The notes beneath the pieces were generated by a model. The model did no database searches and was not told the DNA's origin. It worked only from the letters and a program-made list of their open reading frames with translations. 64,000 nucleotides of DNA from JAWKJY01 sp041393535 (GTDB taxonomy: Bacteria; Actinomycetota; Thermoleophilia; Gaiellales; Gaiellaceae), in NCBI GenBank assembly GCA_041393535.1, contig JAWKJY010000002.1:248001-312000 (forward strand), read 5' to 3'. The position numbers and the translations under genes were made by a program. Of the stretch, positions 33,615 through 42,383 are shown piece after piece. Within the stretch, counting starts at the first letter, position 1. Every line of letters starts with the position of its first letter.

Positions 33615-33949
33615 CGCGCGCCTCGACCGCGGCGCAACAGGGCGAGGCCGCCCGCGACGAGGCCCGCGAGCGCGAGCCCGAGCAGGCCGGTCACGACGAG
33701 CAGGGCGGCCCAGACCGGGATCGCGGTCGCCAGCGCGGCCGCGATCGTGGCCAGCACGAAGGCCAGGACGAGCGGGACGCTCAGCGCCGCTCCCACGAGC
33801 AGCGCGATTCCGATGCCGAGCGCGGCCGCCGCCTCGCGCACGCGGCCGAGCGCCAGCTCGAGCTCGAGGCGGGCCAGGGAGCCGACCGCCTCGGCGACCT
33901 CCCGGGCGGCCCCGGCGGGCTGCCCGGCGTGGGGTGCGTCCTCGGCCAT
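33611..33949 (-). CDS. Phage-holin superfamily III/DUF1469-like membrane protein
   Basis: 112 residues from the ATG at 33949. An amphipathic N-terminal helix (AAREVAEAVGSLARLELELALGRVREAAAAL) precedes two transmembrane helices and a basic RRGRGAR end. This is the YqjE/holin-III-like layout found on actinobacterial chromosomes, not evidence for a prophage. Longer in-frame starts at 33985 and 34063 exist. It is translationally coupled to the DUF3618-like gene. Confidence 0.72.
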   Translation of the reverse strand: MAEDAPHAGQPAGAAREVAEAVGSLARLELELALGRVREAAAALGIGIALLVGAALSVPLVLAFVLATIAAALATAIPVWAALLVVTGLLGLALAGLVAGGLALLRRGRGAR

Positions 33950-34275
33950 CGCCCACAGGATCCGCCCGGCGGGCGCCGCGCTCATCGGTGCGGTCGCGGA
34001 TCTGCCCTCCGCGGGGGCGCGGATCGGCCCGCCGAACGACGGGCGCGCCGCGGGTCCGCGCACGATCGCGGGCCGCGACTAAAGACGCGGGGCCCCTTCC
34101 TGCATCAGTAGCTCGAGGGTGGTGTCGGGACGGAGGGCAGGAGCCCGACGCACTCATCGGTCGCGCTCGCGCTGCGGTCCTGCGGGCGGGGCCTCCCAGG
34201 GGGTTCCAGCGTGCGGGGCCCGGACTGCCCTCCGGGCCCCGCGCCTCATGCCGTGCGGCGGGTCCGGCGGGCCGC
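33950..34275. other. Spacer between holin-like gene and M23 peptidase gene
   Basis: About 325 bp. It contains a possible N-terminal extension of the holin-like gene (34063-33950) and the hairpin at 34213-34242. Otherwise I see nothing supportable. Confidence 0.5.
34213..34242 (-). terminator. Terminator hairpin downstream of the M23 peptidase
   Basis: Perfect 12-bp stem GCGGGGCCCGGA/TCCGGGCCCCGC with a 6-nt loop, 34 bp past the M23 stop on the minus strand. No T-tract. Confidence 0.65.
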
Positions 34276-35472
34276 TCAGAGGTAGCCGAGCGGGTCCAGC
34301 GCGACGCCGTCGACGCGGACCTCGAAGTGGAGGTGCGGGCCCGTCGAGTTGCCGGTGCTGCCGACTTCGCCGAGCACGTCGCCCTGCGCGACCGTGGCGC
34401 CGTTCGAGACGAGGATGCGCTGCTGGTGTGCGTACGCGGTCGCGAGGCCGCCGCCGTGGTCGACGACGACGAGGTTGCCGTAGCCCCCGAGCCAGCCGGC
34501 GAGGACGACGGTGCCCGCGGCGGCCGCGCGGATCGGCGTGCCGGAGGGGACGCCGATGTCGATCCCCGCGTGCAGCCTGCCCCAGCGCTGCCCGTAGCCG
34601 CTCGTCACCGGGCCGTCGACCGGCCAGATCAGCCCGGCGGCCGAGGCCGGGCGCGGGGCCGAGGCGGGTGCGGCTGCGGCGCGGGCGCGCAGGCGGCGCT
34701 CGAGCTCGGCGCTCGTCCGCTCGAGCGCCTCGATGTCCTCGCCGGCCTCCTCTCGGCTCGTGCGCACGCGCTCGAGCAGGGCGCGGCGGTCGTCCTGGGC
34801 CGTCTCGAGGTCGCGCGCGCGGGCGGCCACGTCGTCGGTCGTCCGCCGCTGGCGCGCCGTGCGCTCGGCGAGCGCGGCCGTCTCCCGCCGCGCCTCGTCG
34901 CGCAGCTCGGCCAGGCGCGCGCGGGCGGCGGCCGTGGTGCGCCGGGCGGCGGCGAGCTCGTCGGCGATCCGGCGGTCGTGGCTGGCGACCGCGTCGCGGT
35001 ACTCGATCCGGTCGAGCAGGTCGGCGAGGCTGCCGAGGTCGAGCAGGAGCGTCTCGAGGCTCGTGTCCTCGCCGTCGACGTACAGGCGGACGAGGCGCTC
35101 CTCGACGATGCGCTCGGCGAGCCGGTGCTGGCCGTCCTGCAGCTCGAGCAGCTCCCGCTGGCGGCGCACCTCCTCGGCGAGCCCCTCGAGGCGGGCGCGT
35201 CCCTGCGCGAGCTCGTCCTCGAGGACGGCGAGCGCGGCCCGCTCCTCGTCGAGCCGGTCGCGCACGGCCGCGATCCGCTCGCGCGCGGCGGCGAGGTCGC
35301 CGGTGAGGACGATCTCGCGCTCGCGCGCCGCCGCGACGCGGTCGCGCAGCTCGGCGATCCTCGCGTCGACGTCGCGCTTGCGATCCTCGAGCCCGCCCGC
35401 GAGCGCGAACGGGACCGCCGCGAGCGAGGCGACGGCGGCAGCGACGAGCGCGAGGCGGCGGCACGAGGGCAT
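34276..35472 (-). CDS. Secreted M23 (LytM) endopeptidase with coiled coil, EnvC/NlpD-like
   Basis: 398 residues. A signal peptide (RRLALVAAAVASLAAVPFALA) leads into about 220 residues of coiled coil (DRKRDVDARIAELRDRV onward). A C-terminal LytM domain follows: WPVDGPVTSGYGQRWGRLHAGIDIGVPSG, GYGNLVVVDHGGG and the zinc motif HLHFEVR. The His-x3-Asp and HxH ligands are intact, so it may cleave peptidoglycan cross-links itself as well as activating amidases as EnvC does. It acts in the cell envelope, probably at division. It is divergent from the PAS kinase gene, with 114 bp between the start codons. Confidence 0.9.
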   Translation of the reverse strand: MPSCRRLALVAAAVASLAAVPFALAGGLEDRKRDVDARIAELRDRVAAAREREIVLTGDLAAARERIAAVRDRLDEERAALAVLEDELAQGRARLEGLAEEVRRQRELLELQDGQHRLAERIVEERLVRLYVDGEDTSLETLLLDLGSLADLLDRIEYRDAVASHDRRIADELAAARRTTAAARARLAELRDEARRETAALAERTARQRRTTDDVAARARDLETAQDDRRALLERVRTSREEAGEDIEALERTSAELERRLRARAAAAPASAPRPASAAGLIWPVDGPVTSGYGQRWGRLHAGIDIGVPSGTPIRAAAAGTVVLAGWLGGYGNLVVVDHGGGLATAYAHQQRILVSNGATVAQGDVLGEVGSTGNSTGPHLHFEVRVDGVALDPLGYL

Positions 35473-35586
35473 GGGAGCAGCTTCGCCGGTCGGTCGCGCG
35501 ACCCTCCACCGCCCGGCGGCCGGCTCAACCCAGTGTGCCGGCAACCGATCACCCTGGAGTGATGCGCGTGCCGACCGTCGCCCAGC

Positions 35587-38106
35587 GTGGACCCGCCGAG
35601 AGCTGAGAGGGCCGAGCCGGTCGTCCGCGCGCTGCGGCACGCGCGGGCGAACTGCGCCGCGCTCGCCGCGTTGCTCCTGGCCCCCGTGGCCGTCCTCGCC
35701 GTGGCCCTCGCGGGCCGCGAGGCCGGCGCCGCTGCGGCGGGCGGCGCGCTCCTCGCCGTGGCCGCGATCGCCTGGCGCGCCCGACGGGACGGCGAGCGCC
35801 GCGAGCGCACGCTCGCCGACCGCTTCGCGGAGCGCGCCGACCAGCTGATGGCCTCCGAGCTCGGCTACCGTCGGCTCGTCGAGGAGCTGCCGATCGGCGT
35901 CTACATCGACGCGACCGACGAGATCAGCTCGAACATCTACACGAGCCCGCAGATCGAGCGACTGCTCGGCTACACCGCCGACGAGTGGCGCGAGAGCCCG
36001 GAGCTCTTCGTCGACATCCTGCACCCGGACGACCGCCAGCGGGTGCTCGACGAGGTGGCCCGCACGAACGGCCGTCACGAGCGCTACCGCGACGAGTACC
36101 GCGTCCTCGCCCGCGACGGCCGCGTCGTCTGGCTGCGCGACGAGTCGATCCTCGTCGTCGACGACGACGGGACGCCGCTGTTCCACCAGGGCTGCCTGAT
36201 CGACATCACCGACCGCAAGCTCGCGGAGCAGGCGCTGCTCGACCAGCAGCACGAGCTCGAGCGCCTCTCCGCCTTCCCGCGCCTGAACCCGAACCCCGTG
36301 CTCGAGCTGACGGCCGACGGGACGATCGTCTACCACAACGACGCCGCCGAGCGCATGGCCGAGTCGCTCGGCCGCGACATGGCCGAGCTGCTGCCGCCCG
36401 GCGCCGCGAGCGTCGTCGAGCGCTGCCTCGCGAGCGGCGAGGGCGCGCGGCTCGAGACCGTCGTCGCCGACCGGACGCTGCGCGTCGTCTTCTTCCCGAT
36501 CGAGCAGACGCGCACGGCGCACTGCTACGTCGCGGACATCACCGAGCGGCGCCAGTCCGAGGAGGCGCTGCGCGAGAGCGAGGAGCGCTACCGCACGCTC
36601 GTCACGAACGTCCCCGGCGCCGTCTACCGCTGCGCCGCCGACGGGGAGTGGACGATGCAGTACGTCTCCGACCGGATCGAGTCGATCGCCGGCCACCCCG
36701 CCTGGGAGTTCCTCGGCAACGCGGTCCGGGCGTTCGGCGACTCGATCCACCCGGAGGATCGCCAGGAGGTCGAGGCGTCGATCGCGCAGGCGATCGTCGA
36801 CCGCTGCGCCTACCGCGCCCAGTACCGGATCCTGCACGCCGACGGCGGCGTCCGGTGGGTCTCGGAGCAGGGGCAGCCGGTCGTCGACGCGGAGGGCGAG
36901 GTGCTCTGGCTGGACGGGGCGATCTTCGACGTCACCGAGCAGGTGCGCGCCGAGCACGAGCTGCGCAGCACGACGTCGCTCCTGCGGACGCTGATCGAGA
37001 ACCTCCACTCCGGGATCCTGGTCGAGGACGACGCGGAGGTCCTCCGCTACGTGAACGGCGTGCTCTGCCGCGACCTCGGCCTCGTCGACGAGCCGGAGAC
37101 CCTGATCGGGCAGCCCGTCCCGCTCTCCTCGCCCGCGGCGCTCGCCGCGTTCCTCGACCCCGACGGCTTCCGCGCCGGGCTCGCCGCGCGCCGGCAGGCC
37201 GGCCAGCCGGTGCACGGGGAGGAGCTGCCGCTGGCGGACGGCCGCGTGTTCGAGCGCGACTACGTGCCGATCCGCGTCGGCGAGCGGACGAGCCACCTGT
37301 GGCAGTACCGCGACATCACCCACCGCAAGCGGGCCGAGCAGGAGCTCGAGGAGCAGAACCGCCAGCTGCGTGCGCTCGACCAGATGAAGGACGAGTTCGT
37401 CGCGCTCGTCTCGCACGAGCTGCGCACGCCGCTGACGTCGATCCTCGGCTACCTCGAGCTGCTCCTGACCGAGACCGACGAGCTGGACGAGCAGCAGCGG
37501 CACTTCCTCGGCGTCGTCGAGCGCAACGCGCAGCGGCTGCTCCGCCTCGTCGGCGACCTCCTCTTCGTCGCGCAGATGGACGCGGGCCGGCTGACCCTCG
37601 AGGAGGGCAGCGCCGACATCGCCGGGATCGTCTCGGACTGCGTGCTCGGCCAGCGGCCGCGCGCGGAGGCCCGCGGGATCGTGGTCGACGTCGACGTGGC
37701 GAACGTGCCGCCGATCCCCGGCGACCGGGCGCGCCTCGGGCAGCTCGTCGACAACCTCCTCTCGAACGCGATCAAGTTCACGCCCGACGGCGGCAGCGTC
37801 GGCCTGCGGGTCGTCTCCGCCGGGGACGTCGTCGTGCTCGAGGTCTCGGACTCCGGCATCGGCATCCCGCCGGACGAGCAAGCCCGCCTGTTCGACCGCT
37901 TCTTCCGCGCCTCGACCGCGACGTCCCGCCAGATCCAGGGGACGGGGCTCGGCCTGACGATCACGAAGGCGATCGCCGAGGCCCACGGGGGTTCGATCTC
38001 GTTCGAGAGCAGCGAGGAGCGCGGGACGACGTTCCGGGTGGGGCTCCCGGCCGCCGCGGCGCCGGGCGCCCGCGCACCCCACGACGAGGAGGACATCGCA
38101 GCATGA
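35587..38106 (+). CDS. Multi-PAS sensor histidine kinase
   Basis: 839 residues. One or two N-terminal transmembrane helices (about 24-62) are followed by PAS modules: YRRLVEELPIGVYIDATDE to DITDRKLAEQ, a second (FPRLNPNPVLELTADGTIVYHNDAAERM to DITERRQSEEAL), a third with a PAC end (DVTEQVRAEHEL) and a degenerate fourth (LRTLIENLHSGILVEDDAEV to DITHRKRAEQ). HisKA follows, with the phospho-His in VSHELRTPLTSILGYLELL. HATPase motifs are DNLLSNAIKFTPDGGSVGL, DSGIGIP and GTGLGLTITKAIAEAHGG. It should sense intracellular signals or redox and phosphorylate the coupled single-domain regulator (ATGA overlap). Confidence 0.95.
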   Translation: MDPPRAERAEPVVRALRHARANCAALAALLLAPVAVLAVALAGREAGAAAAGGALLAVAAIAWRARRDGERRERTLADRFAERADQLMASELGYRRLVEELPIGVYIDATDEISSNIYTSPQIERLLGYTADEWRESPELFVDILHPDDRQRVLDEVARTNGRHERYRDEYRVLARDGRVVWLRDESILVVDDDGTPLFHQGCLIDITDRKLAEQALLDQQHELERLSAFPRLNPNPVLELTADGTIVYHNDAAERMAESLGRDMAELLPPGAASVVERCLASGEGARLETVVADRTLRVVFFPIEQTRTAHCYVADITERRQSEEALRESEERYRTLVTNVPGAVYRCAADGEWTMQYVSDRIESIAGHPAWEFLGNAVRAFGDSIHPEDRQEVEASIAQAIVDRCAYRAQYRILHADGGVRWVSEQGQPVVDAEGEVLWLDGAIFDVTEQVRAEHELRSTTSLLRTLIENLHSGILVEDDAEVLRYVNGVLCRDLGLVDEPETLIGQPVPLSSPAALAAFLDPDGFRAGLAARRQAGQPVHGEELPLADGRVFERDYVPIRVGERTSHLWQYRDITHRKRAEQELEEQNRQLRALDQMKDEFVALVSHELRTPLTSILGYLELLLTETDELDEQQRHFLGVVERNAQRLLRLVGDLLFVAQMDAGRLTLEEGSADIAGIVSDCVLGQRPRAEARGIVVDVDVANVPPIPGDRARLGQLVDNLLSNAIKFTPDGGSVGLRVVSAGDVVVLEVSDSGIGIPPDEQARLFDRFFRASTATSRQIQGTGLGLTITKAIAEAHGGSISFESSEERGTTFRVGLPAAAAPGARAPHDEEDIAA

Positions 38107-38504
38107 CCGTCGACGACCGCCTACCGCTCGTGCTCGTCGCCGACGACGACGCCGACATCCGGGCGCTCGTCGCGTTCCGGCTGCGCAAGTCCGGCTACGA
38201 CGTGCTCGAGGCCGGGAACGGGAGCGAGGCCCTCCGCCTCGCGAAGGAGCGCCGGCCGGCCCTCGCCGTCCTCGACTGGATGATGCCCGGGCTGACCGGG
38301 GTCGAGGTCGTCGAGCACCTCCGCGCCGATCCTGCGACCGCGCAGGTGCCCGTGCTGCTCCTGACGGCGCGCGTCCAGGAGGCCGACGTGGCGCGCGGGC
38401 TCGAGGCCGGGGCCGACGGCTACCTGAAGAAGCCGTTCAGCCCCAAGGAGCTGAGCGAGCGCGTCGGCGAGGCCCTCGCGTCCGGCCGACGCCGCGCCGC
38501 GTAG
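38103..38504 (+). CDS. Single-domain (CheY-like) response regulator
   Basis: 133 residues, receiver domain only: acidic pocket VADDDADIRALV, phospho-acceptor VLDWMMPGLTG, switch LLLTARV and Lys in YLKKPFSPKEL. There is no output domain, so it signals by protein contact or phosphotransfer. Its ATG overlaps the kinase stop, giving a clear cognate pair. Confidence 0.93.
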   Translation: MTVDDRLPLVLVADDDADIRALVAFRLRKSGYDVLEAGNGSEALRLAKERRPALAVLDWMMPGLTGVEVVEHLRADPATAQVPVLLLTARVQEADVARGLEAGADGYLKKPFSPKELSERVGEALASGRRRAA

Positions 38505-38548
38505 CGCCCCCTCCGCGCGCCTCGTCGCGCGTCCGCCATGATTCCCCC

Positions 38549-38782
38549 ATGGCAGTCGAGCGACTCGAGCAGCTCCTGCGCGCCCGCTTCCCGCAGGCGC
38601 AGGAGATCGCGGTGGTCGACCGCACCGGCGGCGGCGACCACTTCCACGTGACGGTGATCGCGCCGGACTTCGACGGCCTGTCGCTGATCGAGCAGCACCG
38701 CCGCGTCAACGACGCGCTCGCGGCGCCGCTCGCCGACGGGACGATCCACGAACTGCGCATCAAGACGAAGGGAACGCGATGA
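38549..38782 (+). CDS. BolA-family protein
   Basis: 77 residues. The BolA fold is recognisable: LEQLLRARFPQAQEIAVVDRTGGGDHFHVTVIAPDF and the helical IEQHRRVNDALAAPL. The His of the DHFHV strand and the later QHRRV His are the usual Fe-S ligands in BolA-Grx complexes. CATGAT lies 6 nt before the ATG. The stop overlaps the glutaredoxin start in ATGA, consistent with a BolA-monothiol glutaredoxin complex for [2Fe-2S] transfer. Confidence 0.92.
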   Translation: MAVERLEQLLRARFPQAQEIAVVDRTGGGDHFHVTVIAPDFDGLSLIEQHRRVNDALAAPLADGTIHELRIKTKGTR

Positions 38783-39168
38783 GCGAGCTGCAGGAGAAGA
38801 TCAGGGCGATCGTCGAGGGCGAGCCGGTCGTCCTGTTCATGAAGGGGACGCCGGACTGGATCGCCTGCGGCAACTCGGGGCGCGCGCTCGAGGCGCTGCG
38901 CTCGGTCGGCGCGCCGGTCACGGCCGTCGACATCCTCCCCGACCCGCAGATCCGCCAGGAGCTGACCGGCCTCTACGGCTGGCCGACGATCCCGCAGGTG
39001 TTCGTCAAGGGCGAGCTGATCGGCGGCGCGGACATCGTCCAGGAGCTGGCCGAGTCGGGCGAGCTCGAGGGCGAGATCTCGGCCCGCCTCGGCGACGGCT
39101 GGAAGGCCCCGGGGGACGAGAAGGTCGTCTCCGTGGCCGACGGCGGCCCGGGGCTGCGCGTCATCTGA
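38779..39168 (+). CDS. Grx4-type monothiol glutaredoxin with CGNS active site
   Basis: 129 residues. Typical Grx4 features are VVLFMKGTPDWIACGNSGRAL, GWPTIPQVFVKGELIGGADIVQEL. The active-site tetrapeptide at residues 30-33 is CGNS instead of the nearly universal CGFS. These proteins hold a glutathione-ligated [2Fe-2S] cluster with a BolA partner; which low-molecular thiol is used in this actinobacterium is unknown. About 25 additional residues (APGDEKVVSVADGGPGLRVI) follow the domain. It is coupled to bolA. Confidence 0.93.
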   Translation: MSELQEKIRAIVEGEPVVLFMKGTPDWIACGNSGRALEALRSVGAPVTAVDILPDPQIRQELTGLYGWPTIPQVFVKGELIGGADIVQELAESGELEGEISARLGDGWKAPGDEKVVSVADGGPGLRVI

Positions 39169-39191
39169 CCGGCGGCGCGCGGCCGCGGGCA

Positions 39192-39431
39192 CTAGATCCG
39201 GATCGTCCAGAGGATCGCGGCGAGCACGATCGTCACGAGCGAGACGATCAGGCCCGTCGTCCACGAGGCCGAGCCGACCGCGCCGAGGATCGCGCCGAGC
39301 GCCGTGCCGATCCCGATCAGCCCGAAGACCGAGACGACGCGCTGGTAGCGCATCGACGCGCGCCGGCGGCGCTCGAGCTCCTCCCTGAGCTCGGCCTCCG
39401 TCGGCTCGGGCTTGGAGCGCAGCAGGGCCAC
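39192..39431 (-). CDS. Small two-helix membrane protein of unknown function
   Basis: 79 residues from a GTG at 39431. A charged N-terminal helix (PTEAELREELERRRRASMRYQR) is followed by two transmembrane helices ending in LWTIRI. No family recognised. The start is supported by TAGAAT 7 nt upstream. It converges on the glutaredoxin gene and diverges from the small gene at 39529. Confidence 0.6.
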   Translation of the reverse strand: MALLRSKPEPTEAELREELERRRRASMRYQRVVSVFGLIGIGTALGAILGAVGSASWTTGLIVSLVTIVLAAILWTIRI

Positions 39432-39438
39432 GGCGGCG

Positions 39439-39444
39439 ATTCTA
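39439..39444 (-). promoter_or_regulatory. Putative -10 element (TAGAAT), leaderless
   Basis: TAGAAT on the minus strand, 7-nt spacer to the GTG at 39431. Confidence 0.55.
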
Positions 39445-39515
39445 CGCGACCCCCTCGCCGGCGACGCCTCCGGGACGGCGCAGCCGAGCGCGGCTGCGCC
39501 GTCCGACGCCAGGAG

Positions 39516-39521
39516 TACCGT
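39516..39521 (+). promoter_or_regulatory. Putative -10 element (TACCGT), leaderless
   Basis: TACCGT, 7-nt spacer to the ATG at 39529. Confidence 0.5.
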
Positions 39522-39528
39522 CTGGCCC

Positions 39529-39774
39529 ATGGATCGTCGTCCCTCCCGCATCGAGCTGCTGGAGCTCGACATCGACCTTCGCCTCTCCGATCTCTGGGCG
39601 GAGGCCGCCGACGTCGGCGAGTGGAACCTCGAGGTGGTCGCCGCGTTCCTGCGCGCGGCCTACGGGAAGGGCTACTGCGACGCCCTCACCGAGGAGAGCC
39701 CCGGCTCCCTCTGCCACGAGCACGGGTACCGCGTCCCCGCCCGGCGGACGCAGGCCCCGACGCCCGAGCGGTAG
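39529..39774 (+). CDS. Small acidic-helical protein of unknown function
   Basis: 81 residues, mostly helical and soluble: RIELLELDIDLRLSDLWAEAADVGEWNLEVVAAFLRAAYGKGYCDAL. It ends in a Cys/His-containing segment (SLCHEHGYRVP). I do not recognise the family. The start is supported by TACCGT 7 nt upstream. It lies alone between two divergent or unrelated units. Confidence 0.6.
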   Translation: MDRRPSRIELLELDIDLRLSDLWAEAADVGEWNLEVVAAFLRAAYGKGYCDALTEESPGSLCHEHGYRVPARRTQAPTPER

Positions 39775-39919
39775 CGCTCCCGTCAGGGGCGCGTGGGCAC
39801 GGGCGCTCCGGGACGGTGCGTCGTGGACGCGTGCGTGGCGCGAGGAGCGGCCTGCGCGAGCGGCGCCGCGGCGCGGACGGGGCCGGTGACTTCGACCGCG
39901 GGACAGCCGGGGACGCGGC

Positions 39920-39925
39920 TACAAT
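39920..39925 (+). promoter_or_regulatory. Putative -10 element (TACAAT), leaderless, for the ccmE operon
   Basis: TACAAT, 6-nt spacer (GGCTCC), GTG at 39932. Confidence 0.6.
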
Positions 39926-39931
39926 GGCTCC

Positions 39932-40378
39932 GTGGCTGCAGCAGCGTCCCGGCGCATCCCGGTCAGGCTGGTCGTCGCGCTCTCCGTCGCGGCCGTCCTG
40001 GCGGTCTTCCTCCTCTACACGAGCTTCGCCGGCGGCGCGACCCCGTCGCTCCGCCCGAGCCAGCTCCCCGAGCACGCGGGCAAGGAGGTGCAGCTCGCGG
40101 GCATCGTCAAGGGCCCGGTCACGGGCGACGCGCGCGGGGACGGCCTCAGCTTCACGCTCCAGGACTTCGATGGCGCCGCAACGGTGCGCGTGCTCTACAA
40201 GGGCTCCGTGCCCGACCTCTTCGGCGAGGAGAAGCACATCTACCTGCGCGGCACGCTCCAGGGCACGGCGGCGGACGGCACGTTCGTCGGCGCCGAGGAC
40301 ACGCTGGTGACGAAGTGCCCGTCGAAGTACGAGCCCAAGGACGGCAGCGCTCCGGCGACGCCAGGCGCTCCCGCCTGA
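39932..40378 (+). CDS. ccmE: Cytochrome c maturation protein CcmE, CXXXY type
   Basis: 148 residues. A single N-terminal membrane anchor (VRLVVALSVAAVLAVFLLYTSF) carries an OB-fold domain (KEVQLAGIVKGPV, GLSFTLQDFDGAATVRVLYKGSVPDLF, YLRGTLQGT). Canonical CcmE binds heme through His in an HxxxY motif; here the position is Cys129 with Tyr133 (CPSKY), the CXXXY variant described in archaea and some bacteria. It acts as the heme chaperone between CcmC and CcmF on the outer side of the membrane. First gene of a ccmE-ccmF-ccmI operon. Confidence 0.9.
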   Translation: MAAAASRRIPVRLVVALSVAAVLAVFLLYTSFAGGATPSLRPSQLPEHAGKEVQLAGIVKGPVTGDARGDGLSFTLQDFDGAATVRVLYKGSVPDLFGEEKHIYLRGTLQGTAADGTFVGAEDTLVTKCPSKYEPKDGSAPATPGAPA

Positions 40379-40385
40379 CGACGCC

Positions 40386-42383
40386 GTGCCGGGCCTCGGC
40401 AGCGCTGCCCTCGCTCTCGCCCTCGGGCTGCTCCTCTACACGCTGGTCGTCGGCGGCTACGCGGCCTGGAAGGGCAAGCGCCGGCTGCTCGAGTCCTCGC
40501 ACGACGCGCTGATCGCCGCCTGCGGCGCGACCCTCGTCGCCGTCGTCGTCCTGCTGATCGCCCTCGCGCGGCACGACTTCTCGATCGAGTACGTCGCCGA
40601 CCACACGAGCCGCGACCTCCCGCTGCGCTTCCGGCTGTCGTCGTTCTGGGGCGGGCAGGAGGGCTCGCTCCTGCTCTGGCTCGCGATCCTGACGGTCGTC
40701 GCCTCCGCCGCCGTCCGGCTCAACCGGCGGCTCGTGACCGGCGTGCTCCCCTGGACGGCGCCGATCCTGGGTGGGATCGCCGCGTTCTTCGCGCTCCTGC
40801 TCGTCTTCGTCGAGAGCCCGTTCACGACGCAGGTGGCGCCCGCCGACGGCGCCGGGCTGAACCCGAGCCTCCAGAACCCGTACATGATGGCCCACCCGCC
40901 GCTGCTCTACCTCGGCTACGTGGGCCTGGCCGTGCCGTTCGCGTTCGCCGCGGCCGCGCTCGTGTCGCGCCAGTTCGACGAGCGGTGGATCGTCGCGACG
41001 CGGCGCTGGACGCTGTTCGCGTGGGCCTCGCTCGGCTTCGCGATCCTGCTCGGCGCCAAGTGGGCCTACGAGGAGGTCGGCTGGGGAGGCTGGTACGCCT
41101 GGGACCCCGTCGAGAACGCGGCGCTGATGCCGTGGCTCGTCTCGACCGCGTACCTGCACTCGGTGATGATCCAGGAGAAGAAGAACATGCTCCGCGTCTG
41201 GAACGCGGTGCTCGTCTGCGGCGCCTTCTGCCTCTCCATCTTCGGGACGTTCCTGACGCGCAGCGGCGTGATCCAGTCGATCCACAGCTTCGCCGTCTCG
41301 CCGATCGGGGCCTGGCTGCTCGCCTTCATCGGCATCTCGGCCGCCCTGAGCGTCTACCTGATCATCTCCCGGCTGCCGATCCTGCGCGCCCGGACGAAGC
41401 TCGAGTCGCTCGTCTCGCGCGAGGCGGCGTTCCTCTACAACAACCTCTTCTTCGTCGCCTTCGCGCTGACCGTCCTCTGGGGCGTCATCTGGCCGGTCGT
41501 CTCGGAGGCGATCCGCGGCGTCGCCGTCACCGTCAGCGCGCCCTACTACGACTTCTTCGGGATCATCTTCGGGCTGCCGCTCGTGCTGCTGATGGGCCTC
41601 GGCCCGCTCGTGGCGTGGCGTCGCGCCTCGCTGCGCCAGCTGGGGACGTCGGTGCTCGGGCCGGCGGTGATCGCGATCGCCATCGGCGTCTCGCTCGCGG
41701 CGGCCGGGGCGCGGGACTCGGTGCCGGGCCTCATCGGCTACACGTTCGGCGCCTTCGTCCTCGCGGCGATCGTCCTCGAGTTCTGGCGCGGCACCCGGGC
41801 CCGAAAGGCGCTCGGCGGCGTCTCCTGGCTCGGCGCCTTCGGCGGCCTCGTCTCCCGCAACCGGCGCCGCTACGGCGGCTACATCATCCACGCCGCCGTC
41901 GTGCTGCTCATGATCGGCGCGATCGGCGTCGGCGGCTTCCGGACGGAGAAGGTGGAGCAGGTCGCCGCGGGCGACGTCTTCGAGGCGGGCCCGTACACGC
42001 TCCGCTTCCTCGGCTCGACGCAGACGCAGGCCGCGAACGCGCTCGAGCTCCGCGCGGAGCTCGAGGTGTTCCGCGGCGGCGACCGGGTCGGCACGGTGAC
42101 CGCCGGCCGGAACCGCTACTTCGCCGAGGACCAGAACTCGAACGAGGTCGGCATCCGCACCGACTGGCTCCGCGCGCAGGACCTGTTCGTCATCGCCGAC
42201 CAGTTCAACGACGACGGCACGGTCTTCCTGAAGGTGATCGTGAACCCGCTCGTGAACCTGATCTGGCTCGCGGGGCTGGTCTTCGTGCTCGGCTCGCTCG
42301 TCGCGATGTGGCCCGACGCGCGCGAGCAGCGGCGGCTCGCGACGCGCTTCGCGTCCCGGCAGGCTCCCGCCCGAGCGTCGTGA
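40386..42383 (+). CDS. ccmF: Heme lyase CcmF
   Basis: 665 residues with about fifteen transmembrane helices. The signatures are FWGGQEGSLLLWL (from about residue 87), MAHPPLLYLGYVG and the heme-handling WWD-type motif WGGWYAWDPVENAALMPW near 232-249. Conserved His residues occur in SYLHS-like TAYLHSVMIQEKK and in QSIHSFAVSPIG. It transfers heme from CcmE to apocytochrome c. It starts 7 bp after ccmE and overlaps the next gene by GTGA, so the three are coupled. CcmA-D and CcmG are not in the window. Confidence 0.95.
   Translation: MPGLGSAALALALGLLLYTLVVGGYAAWKGKRRLLESSHDALIAACGATLVAVVVLLIALARHDFSIEYVADHTSRDLPLRFRLSSFWGGQEGSLLLWLAILTVVASAAVRLNRRLVTGVLPWTAPILGGIAAFFALLLVFVESPFTTQVAPADGAGLNPSLQNPYMMAHPPLLYLGYVGLAVPFAFAAAALVSRQFDERWIVATRRWTLFAWASLGFAILLGAKWAYEEVGWGGWYAWDPVENAALMPWLVSTAYLHSVMIQEKKNMLRVWNAVLVCGAFCLSIFGTFLTRSGVIQSIHSFAVSPIGAWLLAFIGISAALSVYLIISRLPILRARTKLESLVSREAAFLYNNLFFVAFALTVLWGVIWPVVSEAIRGVAVTVSAPYYDFFGIIFGLPLVLLMGLGPLVAWRRASLRQLGTSVLGPAVIAIAIGVSLAAAGARDSVPGLIGYTFGAFVLAAIVLEFWRGTRARKALGGVSWLGAFGGLVSRNRRRYGGYIIHAAVVLLMIGAIGVGGFRTEKVEQVAAGDVFEAGPYTLRFLGSTQTQAANALELRAELEVFRGGDRVGTVTAGRNRYFAEDQNSNEVGIRTDWLRAQDLFVIADQFNDDGTVFLKVIVNPLVNLIWLAGLVFVLGSLVAMWPDAREQRRLATRFASRQAPARAS

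Noticed and set aside
33611..33949. Prophage remnant suggested by the holin-like protein
   Set aside because: Holin-III/DUF1469-like proteins paired with DUF3618 are ordinary chromosomal genes in actinobacteria, and no other phage gene is near.
35548..35563. ATCAC...GTGAT imperfect palindrome between the M23 peptidase and PAS-kinase genes as an operator
   Set aside because: Only the five outer bases on each side pair and the centre mismatches; chance is plausible and no second copy was noticed.
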